Assembly: GCA_033558025.1 (NCBI GenBank)
Contig: JAUCEF010000006.1
Location: forward strand, 3,224,001-3,288,000
Direction of reading: 5' to 3'
Length of the DNA: 64,000 bases
Origin: Phytophthora sp. 'mugwort'
Taxonomy: Eukaryota > Oomycota > Peronosporomycetes > Peronosporales > Peronosporaceae
Part shown: positions 22,443 to 34,318 of the stretch, in pieces
Layout of the letters: every line of letters begins with the position of its first letter
Numbering within the stretch: position 1 is the stretch's first letter
Position numbers and translations under genes: made by a program
The notes under the pieces: generated by a model
What the model saw: only the letters and a program-made list of their open reading frames with translations
Told to the model about the DNA's origin: nothing
The model's database searches: none

Positions 22443-24149
22443 GTGCCGCTTATGCCTGCTCAAGTCTGCCACTGCCTTAAGCACCTCCGCCTCCGTGATT
22501 TTTTTTCGGAATGAGCCTGCATTTTCTGTCTCGTCCAGCAGCCTCTCCATTGGTATTTCGTATACTCCCTCGAAAGGGCTTCGAGCGCTATTTCCCTATG
22601 ACTTCGGATGGGTGACCATTCGGACACTATCTTGTCTGCAGTTGCCATGTTTCTGCTGAGCGAAGGGCTATGTATGTGTCGGATGACCGACACCTTCTGA
22701 TCTTGTTCCCAATCCGATACCCTTTTAAGTTCCTCCTTAGTTCCTCCTTAACCTTTCCGAGGTACGCTCCATGTTGTTACCCACGCGGACAAGATGCTCC
22801 GCTCGCTGGTCTTCGTTTCTACTTCATTCTGAGTCCAACTTTTTGCGGTCGACCGCTCACGCTTTCACCCACCACGTCCTTGGCTTAAAGCTTAGAAGCT
22901 ACGTCGGGTCGATGGAGCACAGCACACTGGGCATGCTGTTTTGGTGCTCCACCGAGCACGTTGTTCGATGGCACTACGAAAGGCATAGAAAGCACATGCC
23001 GAAAGCGTATACCCTGGTTCGAATGTGCTCGGATCTCATGGCCTTCACCTGCTCACCAGGTGGAGTTGGCGAAGCTGGTCGAGACCCGTGATCCCTTGCT
23101 CAAGCACGCATTCGGCTTCGTTGACGGAAATAATTTGAAGGTTGTTAGAACTTGTTGTTTGACTTAAAATGCAAATCCTTTAATGACGGTCGAATCTGTC
23201 TCACGGCTTAATTTGAAGAAACTTACGAGGCTTTGTAACTAAATATGCGCTATATGTTCAGCAGCCGTACAACGCCGACTTGCAGAATGCGATGTACAAT
23301 AGGTGGTTGCACACCGTGCTGATTACGGGTACGATCTGTTTTGTGGACAATGGATGCAATTGTCCCGGGCGTTGAACGGCTCGGACACGTCCTTGGTTTT
23401 CGTGCTAAGCTGCCCGACCCGGTACTGTGCCCCGACACACGGATGAAGGTTGTGTCCGATCCCGCGTTTCCGTGCTCAACTGACATGGTGCAAGCATACT
23501 GACGACGATCGAAGACGGCAACCTGGAACATATCCTACCGGAGCTCAGAAGATCATTCACAAGCGGTCACTTCAGTGCGCCAAGCTACCGAGTGGGGCAT
23601 GGGCAGTGTCCAAAAGGTACATAGTCGCTTCCAACTCCCGTTTCCCACGACGAGGAACTTCGTGGACTAAGAGTGGATAACATGTTTCGACTCGCAATCT
23701 ACCGTGTTCATACGGAAGGAATCTCACAGATCGTACGACCTGCTCGGGTGCGATGGAAAATGCCGTCATCAAAAATGTAATTCCGTAGTTGTTGAGTGTT
23801 AGCAGTAGTTCGCAATGATCGATCAATGTATATTGGTGGTAGCTCATGCCCTTCATTTGCTACGATTGAAAACACCAAGTTGCATAAGTTCAGGGTTGGT
23901 GTACTTAGCGGTGTCGTGGCCTGCATGTTGATGTACCCCTCAACAATGACACTATCGTTTCACGTAGAAAAAAGATGAATTTGAAGCTTAGTGTGATAAT
24001 ATGCGTCATTTCAAAGCAAGCTGCACACCGTCCAATCCATGCGCCCCAACAATCTCCTCGGTCTCTGCGCGTTAATCTCACGCCTTCTTGTTGAGGGTAC
24101 TGGTCAATGATCAGCTCTTGCGTGCGCGAGAGAGCTTATTTCTTGTCAC
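22443..24149. other. No recognisable gene (1.7 kb)
   Basis: Short frames on both strands (22460-22693 minus, 23250-23531 minus, 23572-23926 minus) show no family I know. The stretch is probably decayed transposon sequence. Confidence 0.4.
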
Positions 24150-25256
24150 GGCGATCTCGATCTTCCATGTCAACCTTCTATTGGCGACGGCGGTCTACAG
24201 ACTCCCCATGTCCACCAGAAACCGTGCCTCGCGATCGGCGATATCGTCTCGTCGGCGTCTTCGTCTTCCGCACGACTCGCTTCAGTTTTGTGTTCATTTT
24301 CTTCGCAAAACAATAATAGAGTTTCGAGAAACCCCCTCCCATGCTGTTACTCGATGCCTCGATCCCGTCCAACTTTGACGCAAGAGCGGTGATGGCTTTG
24401 CTTGGAGACGCTTGGACTTCGCGTAACTGCCCCCAACAGACCATTATCACCTTGCAAAGTGCGCTTAACGCTGAAGTTGTCGTGAATAAAAGTCAAATCA
24501 TTACCGCCTAGGCGGTTGGAGAATTTCTGAAACCTGGCACTTTCGGGTCTTTGGTATAACTGCTGGAAGTCGGCTTTTTTACAGCTGTCACGCTCCCGTT
24601 GTTGACGTCGTGGTCGACTTGTGAGACTTGGCCACATCGGCCATAGTGTTAAACCCGGGCTTGGAGGATCAGAAAAAATTATCGCCCTTGGTTGATAAAG
24701 TGCCTCGGGAGAGTCTTGGGTTCACCACGGTTTGATAGTCGGATATCAGCAGTATATTCACCATGCGTAGGAAGGTCGGCACGAACCGTGCCTTTGCTGG
24801 ATAAGGCCGACGCTAGCCTCTTGGCCAGCAATGCCGGTCACTTAAGCAGCACAGTCGTCGCCGCTGTCGAAATCCGCGTCGAAGCGAAAGTCCAGTTACA
24901 TGTAGGTCGTCGTCCACGCCATCGTCCATCACAACCACGTTGGCCTTTCATCTACGGCCACTTTGAGCTGGCTCGCTTGATGTGCGGTGGCATCTCTGGT
25001 ATGCCAGTCGGCTTTCGCTTGCCATGCAAACCTTGTACCTTCGCTGCACGCTTTCGTAGTCACGTTCAGGCCAGGAGCGTGTTCTAGTTGCGTTGTAGAA
25101 CCCAGCCGCATGCTCCCATTCGTCTTCGATGAGGGGGGGGGGGGTATTACTCCCGACGAGGTTCAGTAGGACCGACCTCAGCCATATTGTAGTAAGATCC
25201 ACACAATACTTTGACCGTCTGCGTACACGGAGAACAGCCAACGTTAGTGCAAGCAA
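24150..25256 (-). pseudogene. Decayed Myb/SANT-like transposon-associated gene
   Basis: Minus-strand frame with WEHAAGFYNATRTRSWPERDYESVQRRYK, then (other frame) PxMPPHI-like text and VVVMDDGVDDDL. This is the pattern of Myb/SANT-like DNA-binding proteins that accompany oomycete transposons. A frameshift near 24930 and several further breaks follow. A basic, probably coiled segment (KMNTKLKRVVRKTKTPTRR) near 24200-24330 may be its C-terminal part. A run of 12 G at 25133-25144 lies next to the N-terminal part. Confidence 0.45.
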
Positions 25257-25653
25257 ATGTTGTCACACCCGAGAGCCAGAATATTCGACAGGGGCGGACG
25301 AAGCGGTGTAGAGAGCTTAAAGTGGGGATCCGCTCGGTACATATCAAAATCCAAAATAACGAATGCTGGGCGCCTGTCTCGTCATCAACGCCCCGCCAAC
25401 AAAAAACAGAAGCTTTTCTGACCGCGAACGCACTTTAGGTTTGAAACGCTGCTACTTTTAATCTTCATCAACCTGTTCGCGCGCGAGTTATGCGCGCGCA
25501 AAGCGGTATCCGTGATCCCAAACACAGAGTGAATCGCGTTCTCGAACGAGCCCTACGTCACGTACGGGTTGGAGTTTGTTAAGAAAAACTTCGAAGTGCA
25601 CGTGAACCACGCTATTCAAAACAGTGATGATCTTACTGCAATCGAATCTGTCG

Positions 25654-26376
25654 TCAAATCACTCTTACCCATACAAACAGCGGCATGTCCAGCACGTCGT
25701 CATCTTTCTGAACATCTCTTCGTACCCTTAAACCTGGCAATGTGGGTTGTTGGTCTTGGATCTCGCTGTGATGGAATCCATCGAGCTGGCAACGACAGAT
25801 GAACCACAGGTTGCCGCCGTACTCCACCGTCACCTGCTCGCCGCGGCGAATCGATTGCGTTGTCGCCAAGATAACAGTAGTGCAGCTGCCATTGGTAATT
25901 TCGACGAAACTGGTCATGGAGCTGCATGAGTGGTTTACAAACCGCATGGGACCACGCATGTTTTCAGCGTTCATCGCCACGCGGACAGGTCGATTCGGTA
26001 TATCCGGACTCTGCTTCATTACAAGGCAGGGGCCGTTATTGCGCGGCCGATCAGCGCTCGAGACGCAACCATGTTCCATCTCGCCTAGGTACTGCCCAAG
26101 TACCCCGCCAGCATCGATGTACTCGGCAGCAACCACGTCCAGCTCTGACGTGCGCTCATTGCGGTTCAATTACACCTAATTGGCCTCCTCCAACCCGTTG
26201 CCGCAATTGCAGTCGAAGGACAGCAGTTCCCGTTCCAGTATAGATTCATCACCGAATTGAGGCAAGAGCCGACGAGACAAGGCGACGAGCAGACGCACCA
26301 ACCAAAGTGATGCACGACAGGAAACAGTCGCGAGCGGGTTAAACTGCTTTCGCAGTGTACCACGCGACACGGCCAA
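25654..26376 (-). pseudogene. SET-domain protein (partial, interrupted)
   Basis: Lysine-methyltransferase type SET domain. The N-terminal part (26376-26176) ends with FDCNCGN, then a stop. The main frame (26169-25654) has VVAAEYIDAGGVLGQYLG, MRFVNHSC (the AdoMet-binding NHSC), GEQVTVEYG and a post-SET-like LWFICRC. The Tyr of the EYG motif and the NHSC are kept. An in-frame stop between the two parts suggests a pseudogene or a missed intron. Such SET proteins are expanded in Phytophthora. The gene stops 120 bases short of the gypsy B LTR. Confidence 0.75.
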
Positions 26377-26499
26377 CGTGCAGGCACGAAGATGTCGCTT
26401 GGTAGGTCAGGAATTTAATCGGCTGACGCGATGCATCTGTGGTCGTGTGTAGTGTGATCCACGGCGATATACAACAGGTTTCGATGCACATTTAGTCTC

Positions 26500-26800
26500 T
26501 GTGACGGGGCACACAACACCTTGCGCATCAGTGAACGGCAGTTTACACGTCCCTGGTCTGAGGGGACTGTTAACATTAGGTGATCTCGTTAAAATGGGTC
26601 TACATATTAACTGTAAGTCACCTATAAAGTATCCTAGACGTTATTATATTTGGTGGCTATGAGGTCCCTTGTACGATATGTGTGGTACCCATCCGTGAGG
26701 TCATTGCAGTGACGTCATAGTGATGTTGGCTACATCACTACAGGTAATTGGGTACACCATTCTGAAGAGTATCTGGCACTCTTCATGTAACCCCAGTACA
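26500..26800 (-). repeat. 3' LTR of gypsy family B (301 bp)
   Basis: On the minus strand it begins TGTACTGGGG and ends CCCCGTCACA, a near-inverted pair. It is bounded inside by the polypurine tract. Segments shared with the 5' LTR: GGGGCACAC-x-ACACC (26506 / 34325), CACCTATAAAGTATCCTA (26619 / 34507), TGTGTGGTACCCATCCGTGA (26679 / 37396) and the end at 26765-26794 / 37470-37498. Confidence 0.85.
26614..26636 (+). promoter_or_regulatory. Conserved TATAAAG box in antisense orientation within LTR B
   Basis: TAAGTCACCTATAAAGTATCCTA is identical in both LTRs (26614-26636 and 34502-34524) although the LTRs have otherwise diverged. It reads TATAAA on the plus strand, i.e. pointing towards the antisense reading frame 26965-28973. 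It could be an antisense promoter. On the minus strand it gives CTTTATAGG, so the direction is not certain. Confidence 0.4.
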
Positions 26801-26812
26801 TCCTCCCCACTT
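26801..26812 (-). other. Polypurine tract of gypsy family B
   Basis: Reads AAGTGGGGAGGA on the minus strand, directly before the TG of the 3' LTR. Confidence 0.8.
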
Positions 26813-26964
26813 CGGTTCGGTAAACCGACCATCCATGACGAGTTAGAGGAAGCCGCTGCCTTTCACTTTCCAGTCGCGCTTAGTTTCCGCATCTGGGTCA
26901 TTTCCGTTTCAGCCCCGAGCACTTTCACGTGCTCTCTCTTATCGGCTTCCACGTCAGCCTCAAG

Positions 26965-28973
26965 CATGATTAAAACTCAGTCTGACAGCGGTGCGAAAGC
27001 GCTTGCTAAGCCTGTTCCTTCAAGAAGCAGGCTAAGAGCTCTAAGCCGTCTGGCAAAGACTCGGCTACTAAGGGATCCACCAAGGTGGTATCCAAGGTGA
27101 CTCCCAACGCGCCTAAGCCGCCTATGGAGGATCCTAAGTTCCTCGTGGACTATGAGGAGGACTCAGACAAGTATTTCATGTCCTATGACGACAACGATCT
27201 CCGGGACCAGCTCATCAGGGGGTAAGATGGTGACCCGAGCCAGTCCGATCGCTTGGATCACGAACTCTGTTGTCCATCCAGCATGCGACGATGGCGACGA
27301 GCCTAAGCGCATGAACGTCAGGGGCCCTGGCTCACCCAAGGACGACGAAGAGAAACCTCGTCTTCCGATCAACAATTTGACGATCACTGAGGCGTCTGCC
27401 CTCCTCAAGGCTGCGAAGGCAGCAGCAGCTTCAGAAGCCAGCCGTAAAAGACGGGCTGCTTCCCGGTCTTCACCCCGTGAAGAGTTGGGGACCATCAGTT
27501 TCACTGATAAGGGTCTCTTTAGCTCTTCTTCCGACGAGGAAGACGGCGAAGATGGGCTGTAAATCTCTAACGATCTCGACGGGCAGCAGTCGGAATACCA
27601 GGCTGCTCGTCAAAAGAGAGGGCGCGTCCCGGCGACCCAGTCGCCTGCGAAGAAGTATTCGTCTCCTCGCCATGGGGGACCGCTTTACGCTCCCGGGTAC
27701 TTCCCTTCTGAGGAGTCCTACGGAGCTGACGACTACATGGATCAGCCCCAGCTGCTCGGGTGCTCCTCGGCGGGCGCTCTTCCAAGGGCACGTATGAGCT
27801 CCACCTGGTGGCCAATCAGCCCCTGTTCCAACAGAACTTGTGTGCTGCTAGGTGCGTGCTCCTGGCACCGCACCATATTCCTCTCAATGCGTTCACGAGC
27901 CGGAGGAAGAAGCCAAAGCTCCCGTCGGAACTTCGACCTGCGTGGGACTATCCATCCGTAATGCCCCACACTGTGACTCTGTCCAGGAGGCCGAGGCCGT
28001 GTTCCCGAAGAGGGCAGCTAAGCGCTGCTCACAAGGACAACTTGATGTTGTGCGGCAGGATCTCACGCTGTAGGCCATCCTTGACCTCCGACATCTCCGC
28101 ATTGAGTTTGCCCAGGTGGTAGGCAAACGGCAGCTCTCTCGAGAGCTGCAGAAGCATTCTGCTTCTAGCGCTCATGATGAGCGCGGCCATGGTCTTGGCT
28201 CTACGTCCACACCGCGTTCGGCTTTTCTTGTCACATTCTGTCGGCGACGGCTTCGTAAGTAGTTCGGCTTTTATCGCGACAGCCTTCGGGCAATCAGCCT
28301 GAAGCCGTTCAATCGGCTTCCAGGAGCACTCAGCCTCTGAGTCTCCCCTCCGCTTCACGCGGAGCTGGTGTTCCCGTGAACGCGCCGCTCCTGGGGCTCA
28401 CGCTCCACATAGTAATGGGCCTCCCCATTACGGTCAAGGAGAGGCGGTAGGGCGCTCGTACAAGTGCGGATATGAGGCACCGCCCTACGGTCCGGCTCTG
28501 GACCTGGTGTGTCGCCTTCGGCTCCACCTCAAGTCGTTGAGGACTTCGCTCTCCGTCGTCGAGTCCTTGCGCTGAAGATTGCGCTTGGCGTCGGTGAGGG
28601 CGGGCGTGCAGCCGCCCGGGCCGGGAACGCTGGGATCCATATGCCGGTCCATGATGACTTGAGTCGTCTGACAGACGACTTGTCGGTCCTTGAAGGTCGG
28701 GTCGACCGTCGGACCAAAGGCGTGGACGAGACCTTTCGACGTCTCGAGGACAATTGGGTGTCCGTGGACCGTATACAGAGGGAGATGTACCTCCTATTGG
28801 GATATCCTGCGGCCTGTGTCTCAGGCGAGAGCGACACCTGCGTACTCCAGCCTTACCGCTATGGCTCACACGCGTTGTATGCAGCCGGGATTCCTTCGTA
28901 TGGAGCCTCTTCCGCGGTCTCGCAAGGGACCTGGGCTTCTGGGCCTGGGCACGCTCAGCCGGAAGAGACGTAG
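26965..28973 (+). pseudogene. Antisense reading frame of gypsy family B
   Basis: It runs opposite to pol, from about 165 bases inside the 3' LTR to the last integrase codons. Protein-like blocks in sequence: KKQAKSSKPSGKDSATKG and an acidic VDYEEDSDKYFMSYDDNDL (27010-27226); PRLPINNLTITEASALLKAAK with a Ser/Asp/Glu-rich tail (27240-27562); YELHLVANQPLFQQNL (27790-27845); QLDVVRQDLTL and LDLRHLRIEFAQVVGKRQL (28040-28150); and a coiled-coil-like LTDDLSVLEGRVDRRTKGVD with FRRLEDNW (28660-28760) that ends at 28973. At least four frameshifts or stops intervene, so about 650 codons are decayed. The acidic, Ser-rich then helical make-up suggests a gag-like or regulatory accessory protein. No domain is recognised. 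Confidence 0.55.
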
Positions 28974-28984
28974 CCTTGCTTCCA

Positions 28985-31700
28985 GGAGCTGGGATCGCTT
29001 CCGCGTGCGACGTCTACGGGGTTGCCAGCCCTGCGGATCATGGTACCGCTGCAGACGGCCGACGTAGAACGTCGGGTGCGTCGTCATCGACTTAGGCAGA
29101 TCGATGGTGTACGCTGCACCATGTCTGGCTGCACCGCGAAGGGTCCGATGAAGCGGTGCTTCAACTTGTTGCTCCCTACGGAACTTACCTTAGTTAGTGG
29201 TAGGTTCCTATTGTCTAGTGTGACTAATTCACCCACATTAAACACGTTTAAGTTCCTCTTCCATGTTTGTCAGAGTACCTCTGTTGTTTGCCCTGTGCCT
29301 CTGCCGTGGCATCACGGACACGGCTGATTGGCAGCCTGGTGTCTATAAAAGACTCCACTTGTTTCCGCAAGAAAACCGGTCTCATGTCCGAGAACCGGGA
29401 GGAAAGCGCTTTCCGAGCCTCTCCCCCCACTTAGAAACGAAGACGGGGTGCTGCCTCGTAAGGTGAGCTTCACCCGTGGATGGCGTAAGCCATTCAGGTA
29501 GAACGGGGTATCTCCGGTCGATGCGTGAACCGCATTGTTGAGTTTGCAAACTCAACTACTGAGAGTAGTGAGAGTTGAGTTTGCAACTCAAAGACTTGCA
29601 GGCGTTCTGACCAAGTGCGAGGAGACTCTGCACAGATGCTACGTAGAGTGTCCTCAAGCATTCAGTTAACACGCTCCGTTTGCCCATTCGTTTGAGGATG
29701 ATCGGCGTTGGACATGTGTATCCTCGTTCCAAGTAGTTGGAACAGCGTTCGTCAGAACGCAACGGTAAACCGCGGGTCACGATCCGAGACAATTGTCTCC
29801 GGCAGATCATGATGGCGGAAAACACCATCCAGGAGCAGCTTCGCAGCCTGTTCCCCGATCACAGTCTCTTTAAATAACCGGAGCAAGCTGCACCATTTTG
29901 CTCAGTTTTGTTTTGGCACACGGACACCAAGGTGCCGGTGTTTCCGTGTCCATCGGCTGGGAGTCCAAAGATGAAGTCCAAACTCATCGACTTCCAGCAG
30001 TCCGCTGGAACGGGCAGGCTCTGCGAAGGAGCCGAGGCGTGCCCGGCGGGTTTCACCCGCTGACATGTTTCACATGTCTTCAGGTACTGTGCGACCGATT
30101 GGAAGGTCTTCTCGAGGCCTGAGTGACCGCTGGACGGCGCATCGTGCGCCTCCTGTAGAATGTCAAACTTGAGATCCTCGTCGTTCGGTACGATTACCCG
30201 TGGGGATTTATGAGGCTCTACTCGGTTGTGGAGCAGGCCATCATGCCACTTGTATCGATGAAGCCGGACTCTCTGACGTGACGTGAGCCACTTGGCCTTG
30301 GCTTCCTTGCCAGCGGTCAGAAAACACACCAGAGGTGCCAGGGCTTCGTCGCCCTGATACGTCGTGCGTATCGGATCGTATAGATCAGTCGAGGCGCGGC
30401 TTATGTGCGCCAGCTCATAGTCCGGCCTGCTTGACAGCGCATCGGCAAACACGTTGAGCTTGCCAGGCTTGTACTCGACGCGGAAGTTGTATCCCGCGAA
30501 GAAGGACAGCCACCTCGCTATCTTTTGGGACAGGTGGGGCGAATTTGTCGTCGTCCGTAAGGATGCGTGATCTCTGTAGATCACAAAGGGCTGTGTGTCC
30601 AGGAGATGCACCCGGAACTTGACAATGTTGTACTTCATGGCAAGCAGCTCCTTGTCGTGGATGGGGTAGCTCCGTTCGGCAGCCTTGAGCTGCCTAGACT
30701 GAAACGAGATCACTCGTTCACGTCCTGCTGAATCGTGCTGCAGCAATGCGCATCCGATTGCGTAATCGGATGCATCGCAGACGACGCTGAACGGCTTCGT
30801 CTCGTCCGGCAGTGCCGGGACAGGCGCCTTCGAAGGCTTGCGTTGAGTTTGTCAAAGGCTTCCTGGTGCTCACGCCCCCAGTGTCAGTCAGTATCCTTCT
30901 TCAGAAGATCCGAGAAGGGTTTGGCCAGACTCGCGTACCCTTCGCTATATTTATGAAGGTAGTTGGCCAAGCCCAGCCACTTCCTCAGGGCCTTCTGGGA
31001 CCTTGAGTTGGCCAAGCCGAAACGGCCAGGACCTTCTCCGTGTCGGCTCGAACGCCGACGTTGCTCACGAAGCAACCGAGAACTTTGATCTCTTGCGCCG
31101 CGAAGACGCACTTGTCGATGCTGGCATAGAGCTTGTTCGCTCTCATGCTCTCTAATACTCGACGGAGGTACTCCAAATACACCTCCGCAATCGTCTTTGC
31201 CTTCCTCGGCACGACGAAGATGCCGTCGAAGTACGACTGTTCGTACGCACGCAGTGGTCTAAACAACTGCGTGACCAGGCGATTGAACGTCGCCGGGGCA
31301 TTAGGCAGGCCCTGTGGCATCACAAGCCACTCCCAGAGCATACCGCTCGGAGTGCTCACTACTGCGGTGAGCGGGATGTCGCTCTCGCGCATCAGGACCT
31401 GGTAGTATCCGTCCACTAGATCCAGGGCGCTGTATAACTCGCACCCGGCCACGTTATTCAACAAAACATCCTTCCGCGGGATGGTGTCTTGACCAGCACC
31501 GTCGCGCTGTTCCGCTTATTGAAAGCATGAACCAGGCGCCACTTCCCGTTCGGCTTCCGAACGCCAAATATAAATAAAACCTATAAAAATTCAACTAAAA
31601 ATTCAATCATAATCCAAAATCCCCATGAAAAATTTGAACTTAAAGTTAAAAAAAAACCCAAGCGAAGGTTGGCGTCGAGTTTGGGGTTTCGATTCCCGCA
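28985..31700 (-). pseudogene. Broken Ty3/gypsy pol (RT, RNase H, integrase), family B
   Basis: RT: VRESK...STPTF (31700-31668) and FGVRKPNGKWRLVHAFNK (31565-31510) are separated by a 104-bp AT-rich insertion, then YSALDLVDGYYQVLM and WEWLVMPQGLPNAPATFNRL (31435-31275). The catalytic motif is YFDGIF near 31225, with the second Asp replaced by Gly. RNase H has VISFQSRQLKAAERSYPIHDKELLA and YRDHASLRT (YTDH expected) at 30710-30555. Integrase has GHSGLEKTF, CETCQRVKP and LDFIFGLP (30150-29955), a core with DGHGNTGTLV and a frameshift near 29930, and the C-terminal THPTFYVGRLQRYHDP near 29085. Inactive. Confidence 0.88.
31565..31668. repeat. AT-rich 104-bp insertion splitting the RT domain
   Basis: RT coding reads up to PTFAW on one side and resumes at FGVRKPNG on the other. 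The DNA between is almost entirely A/T, with stops in all frames. No terminal repeats are clear. It could be a decayed MITE or polymerase filler. Confidence 0.6.
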
Positions 31701-34253
31701 CCATGCCTGCCTTGGCCTTAGCGGCAAAGAAGCATCAATGACCTAGCACTGCTCGCGAGACAGTGGCCATTGTCTGGTGATACAGTGCTTTGTGCCCGGC
31801 ACGAGATCGATCTCGTGCCTGACCCCACGATCCGGTGGGAGTTGGTAAGGTAGGTGGATCCTTGGACACCATGTCCTCGAACTCCTTCATCAAAGGATAC
31901 ACCGGATCCTTCGGCCCTTGAGAATCTCGGAACCCAAGCGCGAAGCACACTGGAAGAGAATTCCACCAGGACGTCCTCGTCCATAACCGAGGAGAAATTC
32001 AATTCCTCAGGAGTGGATTCTTGCTTCAAGAGTACCACCTCCGCGACCTCCCCAGCCTTCAGTTGGCCCGGAAATCTGTCGGTGTCAAATCTTTGAGGTT
32101 CAGAAGCTCTGACACCGCGGGCAGCGGATCTAGCTGGATGCCGCCTGTCTTGAACCGATGGCCGGTCTCGCCGTCGAGGATGTGATAACACCCTTCGACT
32201 GGCCGTGTCTGAAGAACCCGGGCCCTGGGCTCCGAGTCGCTTGAAGCAACTCCAGTCTGAAATGACTTCAGAGTCGACTTGCGGTGTCGACTATGTGGTA
32301 GACGGCGACCGACGTGGTACTTCGTTACCCACGTCTGTGGACGTCTCATTGACAATGTCCAAAGCCTCAATGGCTTCGTGTGGAACATGGTTACCCACAC
32401 AAGAAGCGCGTCTCGCCGTTTCTTCTTCAGTTAAGATCTGGGCGACAGGGTGTGGAACAAACGGTTACCCACACAAAAAGCGCATTTTGCGCCTTCGTCG
32501 CCAGTTTCAGTCTGGGTGACCCGGTGTGGACCTTGGTTACCCACCTAGTCAATGCCACCTGACACCGCCACACTTGAAGCCTTGCCCGTCGGTCTAGATT
32601 CCGGCGGGGGTCGAGGGCTATCTTGTGAGGACTGCCGCACTCGACCAGATGTAGCTTCTGCTGCCACCGCTTCTAAGGAGTCGCTCGATACGTCGACGGC
32701 TCCCAAAAATACACTGGATGCTCCTGCATCCCGGCGCCCCTTTCGGACGCCCCATTCCTGGCAGAGGTGGGAACATGCTTACCAATGCTCTGCCAATAAC
32801 TGCGGGCCGGCTAGCCCCGATGGCCTTGTCCGCCAATCGATCCATGGCTCATGTTTCTCGAGCCAGGACATCCCCATGATCAAGTCATACTTGTCTATCT
32901 CTAGGACCGTAAGCTGATCCATGCTGCTGAAGTCCTCGAACTTCACAGCTAGATCCACATGGATCTTGGGAACGGTACTTCACCGTCCCGTCGGCCAGTT
33001 GTACCGACACTGTCCCGTTGCTTTTGCTTTCTCGTAAAGCATAGGCCAACTTACTGCTGTTCTCCGCAACAGTCTGGCGGGGTGCGAAGTTATTCGACGC
33101 CCCGGAATCTATGAAGACTCGGAAGGGATCGATATATCCCCGTCACTTACGTGTACTACTAGTAGCCCAACGCTGCCCTTCTTCGATTCAAGAGTGCACA
33201 GACTCTCAGGGCTAAGTATCCATGATGCGCGCCACCCGCGCACCGCTCATGAAGACTTAGAACTTACCCCGTAGAGGCCCCCGCCCCTACTGGTGTCCCC
33301 TGCCCATGGGGTCGCGGCCTTTGCCTTGAGCGCGATGGGTTTGGGAGGAAAACGTTTTCGTTGTCCCCCGGGACAGGCGCGTGCCATGTGCCCTATCTTA
33401 CTTACTAACAGCTACATCAGGGAATATCGTGCTGCTCGGCGAGCTCAAGTTCCATGGGGAGTGGCCCGCTGGAGCCCTCTCGACTTGGTGTCGCTGCCTT
33501 TGGCCACATCGCCGACTGCGTGCGCGCCTGGTGGTGACTGTACTCTTCTTGAAGGGCGACTTGGATCGCCTCCTCCAGATTATTGGCCTGCACCCGAAAT
33601 AGCTGGGTGCGGGCTGGGCTTACTCTTTGACCGTCCATGAACACCGTCACCTTGGTGTGTTCATCGAGTGGGTTTCCCATTAGAGATGCGGTGAGCTCCC
33701 GCAGCTCCTGGATGTACACGTGCAGCTCACGTCTTCCCTGTTACATGACAGAAAGCGTGACCTCTGACGGTACTCGTAGTTCGCCGGGAGGAACGCAGCT
33801 CTAAGCTGTTCGCACAGATGAGCCCAGGATGCGAAACACCCAGGCGTTTCTTCGTTCCCGCGTATGCGCCTAACTCTTACCACGCCTGATAAGATTGGAG
33901 AGGGCGAAAGGCACTCGGAGGTGCTCCGAAGAGATGAGAGCCGCATCAATTGCGAGCTCTACTTCTCGCAACCAGAAGTGAAGGTTTTCACCTTTCTTCC
34001 CTTCATAAAGTTTACCTTCAGCCTTAACGGCTTGGCGTAGGCCAATTTCGGCTCTGCGGCCGGAACTTCAGGTTTTCCGAACGTGTTCGATGAGGCCCCG
34101 CTCGTACATGCCGAACGCGGTGACGCGCTCGACCTGCTCAGCTTGCTTTGACGACGCCAAGCTGTACAAGGCATCCATGCCAAAGTTGCGAGCCATCTCA
34201 CGAACAGACTTAAACTGTGAGTCGTTCAGATGAGGAATCTCATTCCGGTCCAT
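31701..34253 (-). pseudogene. gag and protease region of gypsy family B
   Basis: gag starts at the Met at 34253 (MDRNEIPHLND), continues with MARNFGMDALYSLAS and VTAFGMYERGLIEHV to about 34068, then in other frames WAHLCEQLRAAFLPANYEYRQR (33860-33780) and LMGNPLDEHTKVTVFMDGQRV (33690-33600). A zinc-knuckle remnant GHMARACPGGQRKRFPPKP is near 33390-33330. The aspartic protease VFIDSGASNNFAPRQTVAEN (active-site DSG intact) is at 33120-33060, followed by QLADGTV near 32985. From 32600 to 31701 coding is poorly preserved. Frameshifts prevent one continuous gag-protease. Confidence 0.82.
32310..32550. repeat. Imperfect tandem repeat of about 70 bp (about three units)
   Basis: GTGTGGAAC...GGTTACCCACAC recurs near 32375, 32450 and 32523 with similar spacers (AAGAAGCGCG / AAAAAGCGCA, then TCTGGG-GAC). 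Within the decayed linker between protease and RT. Confidence 0.6.
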
Positions 34254-34305
34254 GTTGCTAGGACTCAGAGGTCTCAGGTAGTACCCTGGTAGGCGTGAAT
34301 TGACT

Positions 34306-34318
34306 ATAAATGCTACCA
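34306..34318 (-). other. Primer-binding site of gypsy family B
   Basis: On the minus strand TGGTAGCATTTAT begins at the base directly after the 5' LTR. TGGTAGCA is complementary to a tRNA 3' end TGCTACCA, as found in initiator Met tRNAs of some eukaryotes. It fits for eight bases only. Confidence 0.7.

Noticed and set aside
27163..28869. Minus-strand frames as the gypsy B chromodomain
   Set aside because: Protein-like text (acidic and coiled-coil blocks) is on the plus strand. The minus frames are Arg/Ser-rich shadows.
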